Assembly (NCBI GenBank): GCA_963783095.1
Contig: CAWAMR010000006.1
Coordinates: 1 to 64,000, forward strand
Length of the DNA stretch: 64,000 nucleotides
Source of the DNA: CAWAMR01 sp963783095
Lineage (GTDB): Bacteria > Planctomycetota > Planctomycetia > Gemmatales > Gemmataceae
Reading direction: 5' to 3'
Shown here: positions 44,747-54,359 of the stretch, one piece after another
How positions within the stretch are numbered: the stretch's first letter is position 1
Layout: every line of letters starts with the position of its first letter
Translations under genes and position numbers: made by a program
The notes under the pieces: generated by a model
The model's input: the letters and a program-made list of their open reading frames with translations, nothing else
What the model was told of the DNA's origin: nothing
Databases searched by the model: none

Positions 44747-44897
44747 TCAATTGACGATCTTGACCTGGGCGAGCGGCACCGAAGCGGTCTGGCCGGGCGC
44801 TCCCAAAGGCTGAATCTCAATGGTCGGAATCACCGCCCTTCCCGCCGACGTGGCGATTGCGGCCTCCAAAGACACGGAGACTCGCTGCTCAACTCAT
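44747..44897 (-). CDS. Short unknown protein in the gene row, frameshifted at its start
   Basis: The ATG at 44897 overlaps the upstream stop. After removal of one T near codon 3 the frame reads EQRVSVSLEAAIATSAGRAV, IPTIEIQPLGAPGQTASVPL and stops at 44747. About 49 residues, rich in Val and Ala, beta-like. Unknown function. Confidence 0.4.
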
Positions 44898-45331
44898 GCA
44901 GTTTTTACCTTCCGCTTTGGAGTGCCAATTAAAGGGATCTGCTTCGCTGACGCAACGAAGCCGGTGGAACGGGTGTACCATACCCGTCCTTCTCGAACCC
45001 ACCGTTCCAAAAAGACTTGCAATTCCCCCGCCTCGTTCAGCCAACTCATCTTCCCCAAGGCGAAATCACGATCTTCATAGAGAGTGCTCGGCTCGCCTAA
45101 GTGAAGTGTGACCTCCACTTTTTGAATTGTGATCGGACCATGACTTTCGAGAAACTGCGAAAGGGAGTTCTCATACTGGAAGAACGTGACCGAGGTTGGC
45201 ATTCGCCGGATCCGAGGATCGATCATCTGAAAACATCGCTTGAAATCGTGTTGGTTCAGCAGATCATAGAACTGCCGAATCCTCCGCTTCAAGGAAGACT
45301 GCTTACTCACGAGTTTCGTGTTCATGGCCAT
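44894..45331 (-). CDS. Conserved unknown protein, possible NTF2/SnoaL-like fold
   Basis: The 145-residue intact frame reads LKRRIRQFYDLLNQHDFKRC, FQMIDPRIR, then VEVTLHLGEPSTLYEDRDFA and VFLERWVREGRVWYTRSTGF. A helix-rich first part followed by alternating strands ending in W-Y resembles SnoaL/NTF2-like proteins, often small-ligand pockets or immunity-type proteins. That fold guess is weak. It overlaps both neighbours by a few bases, so it belongs to one transcript. Confidence 0.55.
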   Translation of the reverse strand: MAMNTKLVSKQSSLKRRIRQFYDLLNQHDFKRCFQMIDPRIRRMPTSVTFFQYENSLSQFLESHGPITIQKVEVTLHLGEPSTLYEDRDFALGKMSWLNEAGELQVFLERWVREGRVWYTRSTGFVASAKQIPLIGTPKRKVKTA

Positions 45332-45848
45332 ACCTGGGAAGAAGAGAGGTGAGGGTTAAACCATTGGCCGGTCTGCGGGTCGCGGTCGGCGCTCACCTTC
45401 ACTTTGGTTCCATCGGGTTTTTCGTAAAGGAAATACCAGCGCTCCCAGCCTGGAACTGCGTTGGGTGGGTTGGTAGTAGGACCGTCACAATAGCAATCAA
45501 TCTCCGGTGGCCAGTTGTAGGGAGCATCATTAGGATCGAGGCCGGAAAGAGGGTCGCTCGGGTCGAGACCGTCGCAAGGATCTGACCATAATTGCATGGC
45601 GGTAAACTCAACTTGAGTTAGTTTGGCCTCACTTTCATCCAACAAATGCTAATCATACCCGGTTTTGCTGGCGAAAGCGAGTCATTGCTTCGGCAGTTCG
45701 GCAGGGGAGGGCGTGCAAAAATCCGGTTTTCAAACCGCTGCAGCGCTTCAGCAAATTGGCGGAGCTCTTTAACCGCCTCGCGTTTGTCCTCCGCAGCCGG
45801 CTGTGGCAACATTTTTGTGTAAGGGTTGAGCATTTCAACTTCCCTCAT
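45322..45848 (-). CDS. Unknown protein, one frameshift
   Basis: The first frame (ATG 45848 or MLNPYTKMLPQPAAEDKREA) carries a helix VKELRQFAEALQRFENRIFA. Near 45635 the reading moves to LLDESEAKLTQVEFTAMQLW, then an Asp/Pro-rich stretch with GWERWYFLYEKPDGTKVKVS and ending HLSSSQVWP at 45322. Joined length is about 175 residues. No known domain recognised. The start overlaps the upstream stop (ATGA) and the stop overlaps the next start. Confidence 0.45.
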
Positions 45849-46198
45849 TTGGTTTCAACGGTGATGGCAACCGCGCAATGATCAAAGCCCTCATCGTCGC
45901 CAACATGCTGCAACCGCCCCAGGCTAACTTCAATCAGAATCGCCAAGCACGGCCCCGGCGGATACACTTTACTTATCACTTGATACTCTTTCTTACCCGT
46001 CTCACGGCTCAAGACGGCAACAAGTTCCGGCACGTTCCCGTTATCGTACGCCTCACAGAAACCCAAGATATGTGGATGGTCTCCAACGGCTGCGTACAGG
46101 GTCGATGCGATAGCTTCCCAGTCAGTGGCTGGTCCGCCGCAATTGAAAAAGGCTATGGAAAATCTAATAGGACGCACTCGCAATGATCCCAACCCCAA
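45845..46198 (-). CDS. Unknown protein, weakly like an endonuclease/exonuclease/phosphatase N-terminus
   Basis: The 117 residues contain IRFSIAFFNCGGPATDWEAI followed by DHPHILGFCEAYDNGNVPEL. A strand-Asn, then PHILGFCE, recalls the first strands of EEP-superfamily hydrolases (W-N and D-I-L-x-L-Q-E). The rest of that fold, including the catalytic His and Asp, is missing, so activity is unlikely. Stop and next start overlap. Confidence 0.4.
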   Translation of the reverse strand: MGLGSLRVRPIRFSIAFFNCGGPATDWEAIASTLYAAVGDHPHILGFCEAYDNGNVPELVAVLSRETGKKEYQVISKVYPPGPCLAILIEVSLGRLQHVGDDEGFDHCAVAITVETK

Positions 46199-46246
46199 AA
46201 CGGCTTAAAACGGCTTCTGCCCCCACCGTTCAAGTTCGGCGATCCG

Positions 46247-46800
46247 TTAAGCGTGTTTTTGCCAACTCAAAATCTGTCGCACCTCTTCGATGCTGCGGCA
46301 ACGCCCGCCCCAGTGAACGTATGTGGCCTTTTCCTGGTTCATCGGTGTAAACAGCGAGAACGATTTCAGACCGTCGCCAAGCGGTATCTCCAAAGGTCTC
46401 CCTCGATGTCCCAGACTGTTTACAGTTCGTCGGCAGCATCAGCGGGAAGAAGGCCAATCTTACAATGAACGTCCAGTAGGTTCATCAGTGTTCCGTTGCA
46501 GTGAACACGGCCGACGCAACGCGCTGGGAGCGATCCCCCAGCCGCGTCAAGCACGTCCTGGGTAACGACATGTTCCCCTGTCGGCACGGCATCGACAGCG
46601 AAACGGGATGGGAGAGGGTTAGCGACCTCTATCTCGTGGATGAAGTATTCGACCTCAAAGCCGCCAATCGCGAGGAGGGATTTCCAGACCGTCGGAGCAA
46701 GGCAGAGCCGGGGTACTGCCTCCTCGCCAGCGTCGTTCTCGGGAACCTGGAGCCATGTAATCGCGTTACGCCTTGTCTTGCTAAGGAAGTACCAGGGCAC
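46247..46800 (-). CDS. Unknown protein, first of the short gene row, one frameshift
   Basis: The likely start is the GTG at 46800 (MPWYFLSKTRRNAITWLQVP). The frame holds LCLAPTVWKSLLAIGGFEVE and HVVTQDVLDAAGGSLPARCV, then shifts near 46420 to SLGHRGRPLEIPLGDGLKSF. It ends with YVHWGGRCRSIEEVRQILSW and a stop at 46247. Joined length is about 183 residues. No function recognised. Confidence 0.45.
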
Positions 46801-46941
46801 TTTCCACCTCCGCAGGTCTGCAGTTCTACTTCGTATAAATCCCTAACACGGGTGTTGCCTTTTGTTTTATGCCTTTTTCGAGCAACGCCAGCGTTACATC
46901 TGAAGCGTTTCGTTTTGCCACTTTTCCTCATAGCACGTCAG

Positions 46942-48000
46942 TCATACGACCACCACCACGCCGAGTTCTACCCGAAGTACTGCTTCCAGTGCGTTGAATG
47001 CTTGTTGTTCAAGCTGCATTATTGTCGGCACGAACGAACCTCGTCGCACTGCCTGAACAATAAGGCTGCGAGGAAGGGACTGTTCGATGGGCTGAATCCG
47101 CGCGTGACGCTTGCATCGGTGCCAGTTTGAATTCGTGTCAAAGTAAAAGCATTGCCCATTAATTTCAATGGTTCGGGCCACTCCGTAGATGTACACGTCG
47201 CGATCGATTTCCCCAACGCCGTCATACCGACCGCAAATAAACACCAATTGCTCGGGCTGCATGTTCTGTGTGAAGTTAAGGATTTGCGGCACGTTAGTAT
47301 TGACTTGCCCATCGGAGTCTTGGGGGCGTGCGGCACGGTAGGCCACCTCCGCTCCAGAGCGGTTCGTGTGGGAAGTGTCTGGAAGTTGCCGCCACCCGAT
47401 TGAGACTACGTTCTCAGCAAGCCAGTGCTGCCAGAACTCGCCGGATCGCCCTGGCTTTAACGCCCAGCATTCTGTTCCCAACGTGGTGGAGGAAGACCTA
47501 GAGAGCTGCTGATTCCGCGATTGGTAGACCGTCCTGGCCAAGTCGAAATCGATTGCTGGCAGGTTGTGTCCGCCGAAGTTATTTATCCATCCTTGAATGA
47601 CTCTGAGTTGTATCGCGTCCGTTGGATCGTTCGATTCGAGGAGGATACACGCTTCCTGATTCGAGGTCAGTCCCGAACGCGTAAGATTCGCTGATCCGAC
47701 CATCGCCCAGAGAGAACCATCCGTGCGGGTAACGAGGTAAACTTTGGCGTGGAGGTTCCCGCCGTGTTCCTCTGGCGAAATCGCTCGTACCCATTTGCCG
47801 TTGTCGTGAAGGGCTTCGAGACTATCGGGGTTGTTGATCTGGAAGTCGTTCGAGACGAACAGCCTGAGGCGCGGCACCGCCTGGAGTGCGGACAGCATAG
47901 ACGGTTCGGGGCAGAAGTATGCAACCGCGATGTCGACATGGGCGGCCGACGCCAACTCCCCAAAAAGGCGATTACGCAGGTCGGTTGTGACGAATTCCAA
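46942..48000 (-). CDS. PLD-family nuclease fused to an EVE-like domain; candidate modification-dependent restriction enzyme
   Basis: Residues 1-150 form a phospholipase-D-type domain: HVDIAVAYFCPEPSML, then a single HKD block with His 84, Lys 86 and GSANLTRSG at 102-110, as in dimeric BfiI-like nucleases. Residues about 175-350 begin ECWALKPGRSGEFWQHWLAE and contain NVVSIGWRQLPD, EQLVFICGRYDG and VYIYGVARTI, a layout like EVE/PUA-type modified-base readers. The C-terminal helix pair is LPRSLIVQAVRRGSFVPTIM and onward. Known restriction enzymes pair such readers with nucleases, so a type IV-like defence role is reasonable. The EVE-like assignment is by eye. The gene is intact. Confidence 0.65.
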   Translation of the reverse strand: MEFVTTDLRNRLFGELASAAHVDIAVAYFCPEPSMLSALQAVPRLRLFVSNDFQINNPDSLEALHDNGKWVRAISPEEHGGNLHAKVYLVTRTDGSLWAMVGSANLTRSGLTSNQEACILLESNDPTDAIQLRVIQGWINNFGGHNLPAIDFDLARTVYQSRNQQLSRSSSTTLGTECWALKPGRSGEFWQHWLAENVVSIGWRQLPDTSHTNRSGAEVAYRAARPQDSDGQVNTNVPQILNFTQNMQPEQLVFICGRYDGVGEIDRDVYIYGVARTIEINGQCFYFDTNSNWHRCKRHARIQPIEQSLPRSLIVQAVRRGSFVPTIMQLEQQAFNALEAVLRVELGVVVVV

Positions 48001-48219
48001 GGTGCTATACTCCGTTGGTCGGGTAAGAGGATGCTGTTACCACCGCCCTCGCTAACAACCGCACATGCACCTTTCATGCATACGGCTCAAGCATTGTGCA
48101 ACATCCCTGCGAGATACGTTCCCAGAGGCCAAGTGTTTTTCATCGCTTCCCCGCCGAAAAAAGTAATATTTACAGCCATAAGGCCGTAAATGCACGCCTC
48201 TGGATGCAGTGGAAACTCT

Positions 48220-48711
48220 TCATTTCCCCGGCGCAGACTTGCTCACTGTAGCTTTATAAATGGTTAGGCGCTCGACAGTGCCGTCATTTCGGAATGGGAT
48301 GAAAGTCCCAGTAAGGTAGATTTTCTTGCCCTTATATTTGGTCGAGAGGTCTTTAAACGAACCGATCTCTGGCGTCAGAGAAAGGCCTCGAGCAACAACA
48401 TGTACTATTGCGCCATTACTCGTTTGTACCCAGCACAATTTCCCCCCAAGGCCTTTCGAGTCGGACAAGGACATTACGTGGAATTCTCCAACCACGCACA
48501 CCTCCACGGAGGCGTATTTCTTCGTCAGACCATTAGATGTTTCGCCGTAATCTTTGTCGTTACCCTTCGGCAGCAAGTCCGTAACGTCGACTGGCGGCTT
48601 CAACTCGTTTCCTTTTTTCGGGGCGACGGACTGGCCGTTGGCAGTATTTGACACCGCGCTCGTGGCCAGCACGAAACAGCAAACCGCAATCATTGGTCCA
48701 AGGTATCTCAT
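48220..48711 (-). CDS. Secreted protein of unknown function
   Basis: The ATG at 48711 starts a signal peptide (MRYLGPMIAVCCFVLATSAV) and gives 163 residues. The mature part has a DVTDLLPKGNDKDYGETSNG linker and a beta-rich domain with VEVCVVGEFHVMSLSD, IVHVVARGLSL and KKIYLTGTFIPF, recalling OB-fold or NfeD-like barrels. No catalytic motif is visible. It faces the MBL-fold gene across a 265-bp divergent region. Confidence 0.6.
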   Translation of the reverse strand: MRYLGPMIAVCCFVLATSAVSNTANGQSVAPKKGNELKPPVDVTDLLPKGNDKDYGETSNGLTKKYASVEVCVVGEFHVMSLSDSKGLGGKLCWVQTSNGAIVHVVARGLSLTPEIGSFKDLSTKYKGKKIYLTGTFIPFRNDGTVERLTIYKATVSKSAPGK

Positions 48712-48976
48712 CGAAGACTCTTGAAAAGCATTGTTTCCGAGTTTATGCCGGTCGGGCATCTCGGATTGTAGTCGAAAGCCCTTTTTTATTTCTACCGAAT
48801 TCCTCGACGACCCCTGGAAAGTTTCCTGAAAGCTTCTCGATTGTCTGGCGGATCATTCGCTACTTAACTATCTATACCACGGAGACTCCGAACCCGTCGA
48901 AATTGTGCTCATGCTCCGAATCGAGGGGCGCGGAGGATCGCCTGCTAACCAACCTTCACACAAAGTGAGATCCGCA

Positions 48977-50935
48977 ATGAAACTGCGATCTATCTTCGCA
49001 GTTGTCGCCGTTTTGGTGATATTTTCCACGACGCTAACCGCAGCTGAGCCGGAGCGATTCCAGTTGGCCGCGGAAGGCGTCCCGAACGTATTCGTTTATC
49101 GCGATACCTGCGACGTCTATGTCCTGCGCGACGGCGACGCGGCGCTGCTCGTCAATCTTGGCGACGGCGGCGTGCTCCGGGAATTGAAGAAGCAAGGCGT
49201 CAAGAAGGTCGAATGGATTCTGTTCACCGATCACCACCGGGAACTTTGCCAGGGTATCCGGGCCGTCGACCGAGCGACTACTAAAATCGCGGCCCCGAAG
49301 ATCGAGCAGGAGTTGTTCGAGACGCCATTGCAATTTCGCAAATGGCGGCCGACACTGAACGATGCGTACACCGTTCACGGGGCCAGTTACGTCCGCCCGC
49401 CGGCCAACGCCATCAAGCTCGATCGCTTGCTCGAAGCGGGTGAAGTCTTCCGTTGGCGCGGATTCGAGATCACCTGCCTCAGCACGCCCGGAACGTCGCC
49501 CGGCGGGATGAGCTACCTCCTGCGACGCGGCGACAAAACGGTCGCTTTCACGGGTGGCGTCATCTACGACGGCGCGCGTATGAGCAACTGGTACGATATC
49601 GAGTGGGACTACGGTTTCGGCAAGGGGCTCGATGCGCTGATTGCCTCCGTGCAGCGCTTGCGCGACCTGAAGCCGGCTGTGGTGTTCCCGTCTCAGGGGC
49701 CGGTAATTCAGAACGCCGCCGAACAACTCGACACCTACCATGCCAGGCTCACGGCGTTTCGTCCCGACTATCTGCGCGGCTACCCGGTAAACAATCTGAC
49801 CAAGCGGACGAAGGTCGATCCGATCATCAAGCCGACTGCCATTCCGCAGATCGTGCAGGTCACGCCGCACCTGTACAAGTTCAGCGACACGCTGGCCGGA
49901 AAGAATTTCGCGATCATCATCTCGGACAAGGGCCGGGGTCTGTTGCTCGATTGCGGCATATTTCCCGAACCGCTGCTGCACGAATTGATAGTCGAAATGA
50001 AGAAACACCTGGGCCTGAAACGGATCGAAGCGCTGTGGATCAACCACATGCACGGCGATCACTTCACGCTCGGCGCGGTCCTGAAGAAGCAATACGATGT
50101 GCAAATCTGGACGCTCGACAAGATTGTGGACAAAGTGCGTAACCCGCTTCGGTACGACTATTGTGCCCTGATCACATCCTACAACCCGCGCTACGAAGGA
50201 TTGCCGGTCGATCGGCCGTTGAAGGACGGCGAGGTCGTCGAGTGGGAGGGTCTGAAGCTTCACATCGATTGGATGCCGGGGCAGACGGAGTTCGGCAACT
50301 GCCTGTGGCTGGAACTCGACGGCAAAAAAATTGCCTTCACGGGCGACAATCTCTTCGGCGACCCATCCGACCCCAAGCAGAACGGCCATGAAGCCGTCGT
50401 CGCCCGCAACAGCGCCATCTTCGAGGAAGGCTACATCCTCGGCAGCAAATACCTTCGCGACCTGAAGCCCGACATCATCATGGGGGCGCACAACGTCCTG
50501 ATGACTAACCCAACCGCGTTTGTCGAGCGTTACCACGAGTGGTCGAAGAGAATTGTGGCCCACTACAAGGAACTCCTGCCCGATTCAAATTACGAATACC
50601 AGTTCGATCCATTCTGGGTATCCGCCTATCCGTATCGGGTCGATCTCCAGGAGCAATCCACACAGGAAGTGACCATCACCGTCCGCAACTTCCGCGACCG
50701 CATCCAGCGGCACAGCATCTGCCTGCGCCTACCACCGGGCATCACTGCCACGCCTTCGATTCTCGAAGGAACGGTTGCGGCCAAGTCTCGCAAACAGTTC
50801 AAAGTCGTATTGAAAGCAGACCCTGCCAAGACCAGCGCGGGCGTTCAAATGATCCCGTTCGACATTACCCTCGACGACAAACACTACGGAGAACTGTTCG
50901 ACTTTCTGGTCCAGTCCAAACCGGCGATAAAGTGA
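48977..50935 (+). CDS. Secreted protein with two tandem metallo-beta-lactamase-fold domains
   Basis: From the ATG at 48977 (GAGA upstream) a signal peptide ends near TLTAAEPER. Residues about 30-300 form an MBL-like domain whose metal motif is degraded (TDHHREL). Residues about 300-560 form a second with WINHMHGDHFTLGA (HxHxDH), GQTEFGNCLWLELD, IAFTGDNLFGDPSD and GAHNVL, so only this one should bind a full metal pair. A C-terminal beta domain (about 575-650) follows. It is probably a periplasmic hydrolase; the substrate is unknown. Intact. Confidence 0.85.
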   Translation: MKLRSIFAVVAVLVIFSTTLTAAEPERFQLAAEGVPNVFVYRDTCDVYVLRDGDAALLVNLGDGGVLRELKKQGVKKVEWILFTDHHRELCQGIRAVDRATTKIAAPKIEQELFETPLQFRKWRPTLNDAYTVHGASYVRPPANAIKLDRLLEAGEVFRWRGFEITCLSTPGTSPGGMSYLLRRGDKTVAFTGGVIYDGARMSNWYDIEWDYGFGKGLDALIASVQRLRDLKPAVVFPSQGPVIQNAAEQLDTYHARLTAFRPDYLRGYPVNNLTKRTKVDPIIKPTAIPQIVQVTPHLYKFSDTLAGKNFAIIISDKGRGLLLDCGIFPEPLLHELIVEMKKHLGLKRIEALWINHMHGDHFTLGAVLKKQYDVQIWTLDKIVDKVRNPLRYDYCALITSYNPRYEGLPVDRPLKDGEVVEWEGLKLHIDWMPGQTEFGNCLWLELDGKKIAFTGDNLFGDPSDPKQNGHEAVVARNSAIFEEGYILGSKYLRDLKPDIIMGAHNVLMTNPTAFVERYHEWSKRIVAHYKELLPDSNYEYQFDPFWVSAYPYRVDLQEQSTQEVTITVRNFRDRIQRHSICLRLPPGITATPSILEGTVAAKSRKQFKVVLKADPAKTSAGVQMIPFDITLDDKHYGELFDFLVQSKPAIK

Positions 50936-51026
50936 GTCTGGAGGAGATTGAGACAATCTAGTAGTGAGCAGAAAAGAGTTTCGTTTTCTGACCTCTGGGA
51001 TGCAATAAGCTGTCCCTCGATCGAAC

Positions 51027-51806
51027 CTACCAATCCTCGCCCAGTACTTCTCCCCCAGCAGTCGTGATGGCAGCTTTCAGCGTCGTGGCGCTGACCTTTT
51101 TCGTATCGACGATCCGAACCGAGCCGTCGGCCAATGTCACCAAAGGCTTGCTCCCGTATGCCTTGCCGAAGTTGGGCAGATCTTTTTCGGGGTCAAAGGG
51201 CATATCAGCCGGTTTGGTCCACGGCACCGCGATGCTTGACTCGGCAATCATGATGGTGTTCGACGCCCCGTCCGTGAATGAGGCGGGATAAGCAAGCTTT
51301 TGGCCGGGTTCAAACGCCGAACCTGGGCCGGCGAAACCCTGATAGACCGTAAAGCCCGAGTGCTTCACCGAAACGCGAGGCGATGAGAGAATCTTTGGCA
51401 TCCGTTCCACCAGCTTCAGATTGTTTTCGCTGTCCCAGGGCTCATCGAGTTTGAACTGTTTGTAGAGTTCCCCCTCTTCCATGTAGGGGAGGATGTGCAC
51501 TCGCCAGCTTAGCAATTTCTTGCCGTCTTTATTGGTAATGTCGCGAGGCAGGTCGCCTTTGTTGGAGTCCGCGCAGTTTAAGATGGCCAAGATCAACTGT
51601 TTCAGATGACCGTTGCTGACCACTTCATTTTTAGCCATTTCGTCTTTGTCGTCGGTCGCCGGCGTGACGGCGATTTCGGTTCCGGTGATTTTCGCGGGGG
51701 CTTTCGCTTTTGGTGCCGGGGCGGACAATCCGAGTCCGGCCAATGTCCAGCCGATCAGGAAAGTCAGCGAAAGCGACAACGTGGCAAAAGGTCTTCGGTT
51801 TTGCAT
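51027..51806 (-). CDS. DUF1559-type planctomycete secreted protein
   Basis: From the ATG at 51806 (GGAG upstream) a signal helix (TLSLSLTFLIGWTLAGLGLS) leads a 259-residue protein. It shows the family phrases LKQLILAILNCADSNKGDLP, LLSWRVHILPYMEEGELYKQ, FTDGASNTIMIAESS and TLADGSVRIVDTKKVS. DUF1559 proteins are abundant and near-specific to Planctomycetes; most have a type IV pilin-like N-terminus, which is less clear here. Function unknown. It supports the planctomycete assignment. Confidence 0.92.
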   Translation of the reverse strand: MQNRRPFATLSLSLTFLIGWTLAGLGLSAPAPKAKAPAKITGTEIAVTPATDDKDEMAKNEVVSNGHLKQLILAILNCADSNKGDLPRDITNKDGKKLLSWRVHILPYMEEGELYKQFKLDEPWDSENNLKLVERMPKILSSPRVSVKHSGFTVYQGFAGPGSAFEPGQKLAYPASFTDGASNTIMIAESSIAVPWTKPADMPFDPEKDLPNFGKAYGSKPLVTLADGSVRIVDTKKVSATTLKAAITTAGGEVLGEDW

Positions 51807-52065
51807 AGGAACTCCGGAACGGAAATCGATAACACAATTCTGCAATTGTGCAGCCGGTGACGTTGGATAGCATCAGCCAACAGGCGCGATGTCGTGGACC
51901 ACATCACGCACGCCAGCACCTCGAGCCGTTTCATTCCTTCTGCGTCACCACGGATAATGTAGGTGCCAGGTGTTTCATCGTTGCTTAAGTTAAGTTGCCG
52001 CCGCGATGGTGACTTTGAATCCGAAAAGGGACCTGTTCGCGGCGGTCGATCTTCCACAGCTTCCG

Positions 52066-52401
52066 CTAGTCGATTTTAGCTCCTGTTGCAACCTGCCTTT
52101 TCGCTGCGCTCTGGGCAGCGCGGATCATCTCGTACACTTCGCGCGCGTTATTGGGAAGATCGAAGTTTGGGAGCGCTTGCGACCCGACTCCTTGCCAAAA
52201 TGGGCCTCCGAGCGACCAATACCAATACAATATAAGAATGGGTTCGAAGGTAATCGTTCCCCGACCACCACTTCGCTCCGTAAGCGACACATCGGTTAGA
52301 GTCTCGATGCTAAGTGACTTCACGCTTCGGAAGAACAGCCCCGATACAATTAATACCCTTTCCGATGTCACACCATAGACCAGCGCTGCCCGTTGGCGCA
52401 C
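52066..52401 (-). CDS. PH-like (YdbT-type) domain protein, N-terminus lost near an IS1380 element
   Basis: The frame reads VYGVTSERVLIVSGLFFRSV, IETLTDVSLTERSGGRGTIT and ALPNFDLPNNAREVYEMIRA, the bacterial PH-domain pattern seen in small membrane-associated proteins. The reading continues upstream (GEHITFGRFWADVRQR) to about 52470 but no start or membrane helices are evident before the IS at 52558. Beyond the IS no clear matching N-terminus is seen, so truncation is likely. Function of such domains is not well known. Confidence 0.5.
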   Translation of the reverse strand: MRQRAALVYGVTSERVLIVSGLFFRSVKSLSIETLTDVSLTERSGGRGTITFEPILILYWYWSLGGPFWQGVGSQALPNFDLPNNAREVYEMIRAAQSAAKRQVATGAKID

Positions 52402-52557
52402 GTCTGCCCAAAATCGCCCGAACGTGATGTGTTCGCCATGCCGCCACAGGTTGGCGGACTGCGGTGGCCGAACGGCTCGTCCAGTGCCGTCCTTGTTTGG
52501 ATATCTAACAACCCAAATCCGTGCCAGCGGTGCGGGTCAGGTCCAGCAGCGGTTTAG

Positions 52558-54238
52558 CCCGGATTATTCATTTAAGATTGAAAAAAGTGGCCTCGGTGAA
52601 CGTCTAAAAGGTTACACAACAAGCCTTTATGGACATTACGCGAGGCCAATATGAGTATACAGTCTGCAACCCTCTTTGACTTGGATTTTTTGGGATTCTT
52701 GCCCATCCAGGTTGAACTCAGCGAAGCACCTCTGACCTCCGATGCGGGTCTTCTCCCCCTCCGACAGTTCGACGAACGCATCGGCTTGACTCGGGAGTTT
52801 GCCCAGGTCTTGGATGACCCTCGTGATGCCGACCTAATCGATCATTCCTTTCTCGAGATGGTACGCATGCGCGTCTTCGGTATCCTCGCCGGCTATGAGG
52901 ACCAGAACGATCATGATACCCTACGAACCGATCCGGTTTTCAAACTCGTGACCGAACGCTTGCCCACCGACAACGACTTGGCCAGCCAGCCCACCCTGTC
53001 GCGCTTTGAGAACCTGATCAATATCCCGTCGCTGTTTCGACTGCGCGCGTTATTCGTGGAACAGTTCATCGCGTCGTTCGCACAACCGCCCTTGACGCTG
53101 ACCTTCGACCTGGACGCGGTGGATGATGCGACACATGGGTTGCAGCAACTGACACTGTTTCATGGTTTCTATGAACAGTATCAGTACCTGCCCTTGGTGA
53201 TCACCTCGGCCCAGACCGATCAGGTGGTGATGATCAGTTTACGGCATGGCACGGCTACGGCGTCCTTGGGAGCCGACGACGACTTGGAATACATTGTCAA
53301 CCGGGTACGTGCGGCATGGCCCGGCGTCCAGATTCGGGTCCGTGGCGATGCAGGCTTTGGCAATCCGACCATGTACGAGATGTGTGAACGGTTGGAAATC
53401 ACCTACACCTTCGGTCTGTCGACGAACGCGGTCTTAAAGCGAGAAAGTGAAGACTTGCTCGCGGAAGCGGTGCGTTTGTGGGAGCAGACCGGCCAAGAGC
53501 AACGGCTGTTCCAGGGCTTTTGGTATTGCGCGGGTACCTGGCGTGTGCCCCGCTGGGTGGTGGTCAAGGCCGAAGCCAATGCTCAGGGAACGAACCGGCG
53601 TTTCGTGGTCACCAATCGCTTGGGTGCTCCCCTCTATCCGCAAGCAACGTATGACGAATACGCCATGCGTGGGGAAAGTGAGAACCGCAACAAGGAACTC
53701 AAGTGCGACCTGTGTATGGATCGACTGAGCGATCACCGCTTCATGGCCAACTTCTTCCGGTTGTATCTGCATGCGGCAGCATTCAATTTGCTGGCGCGGT
53801 TGCGTCGCGAGGTGGCCGAGCCACCGCCGCACGACCCCCACACGGAAGTTCCCGTGGAGGCCTTGACGGGTGCGGCGCGGAAGCAATATCAGAACGAGCG
53901 TCGCCGTCGCGACCCCCTGGGTGAAGGACAACCGGCCACATGGCGGTTATTGCTCATCAAGGTCGCGGCCTCGGTGGTCGTGAGTTGTCGCCGCATCGTG
54001 ATTCGCTTGAGCGGCAGTTGGCCCAACCGGGCCTATTTTGAACAGGTCAGTCGTCATGTCTCCAAACGTCCAGCGGTCCGCTGCTGTTGGACGGGTTAAG
54101 CCAAGAAACAACCCGAAAAAATCAGATGGGGGTAGGGGGCAGTGCGCCTCCAGCATCGCGCAACGTCGGCAAATACCGCGCCCGAGCGAAAAATGCTCGT
54201 ATATTGATTATCTTGCGAGCACTAATGAATAATCCGGG
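52558..54238 (+). mobile_element. IS1380-family insertion sequence, 1681 bp
   Basis: Terminal inverted repeats CCCGGATTATTCATT match at both ends. TTAG flanks both sides (52554-52557 and 54239-54242) as a 4-bp target duplication. It carries one intact transposase gene. Complete and probably recent. Confidence 0.93.
52651..54099 (+). CDS. IS1380-family transposase
   Basis: The 482-residue frame has the N-terminal LPIQVELSEAPLTSDAGLLP. Catalytic acids are in TLTFDLDAVDDATHG, IRVRGDAGFGNPTMYEM and RGESENRNKELKCDLCMDRL. The DxD-D-E spacing and the C-terminal helix text are typical of IS1380. Unbroken, in contrast to many host genes nearby. Confidence 0.94.
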   Translation: MSIQSATLFDLDFLGFLPIQVELSEAPLTSDAGLLPLRQFDERIGLTREFAQVLDDPRDADLIDHSFLEMVRMRVFGILAGYEDQNDHDTLRTDPVFKLVTERLPTDNDLASQPTLSRFENLINIPSLFRLRALFVEQFIASFAQPPLTLTFDLDAVDDATHGLQQLTLFHGFYEQYQYLPLVITSAQTDQVVMISLRHGTATASLGADDDLEYIVNRVRAAWPGVQIRVRGDAGFGNPTMYEMCERLEITYTFGLSTNAVLKRESEDLLAEAVRLWEQTGQEQRLFQGFWYCAGTWRVPRWVVVKAEANAQGTNRRFVVTNRLGAPLYPQATYDEYAMRGESENRNKELKCDLCMDRLSDHRFMANFFRLYLHAAAFNLLARLRREVAEPPPHDPHTEVPVEALTGAARKQYQNERRRRDPLGEGQPATWRLLLIKVAASVVVSCRRIVIRLSGSWPNRAYFEQVSRHVSKRPAVRCCWTG

Positions 54239-54359
54239 TTAGGCACTCTTGCTTGTTGCCTCGATATTGCGTTTCCAATTCCAGATTCAGCCTTCTCTCC
54301 GGCCGATCGGCCGCCAGCCGACAACTCCCCCAAGATCCTCGATCAGGTCTCGGCCAAAA

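Noticed and set aside
49034..50563. 509-codon minus-strand frame opposite the MBL gene
   Set aside because: Antisense shadow of a strongly coding plus-strand gene with full MBL motifs.
52402..52557. PH-domain gene split by IS1380 with its N-terminus beyond the element
   Set aside because: Joining the flanks across the TTAG site gave an early stop and no recognisable N-terminus, so simple interruption is not supported.
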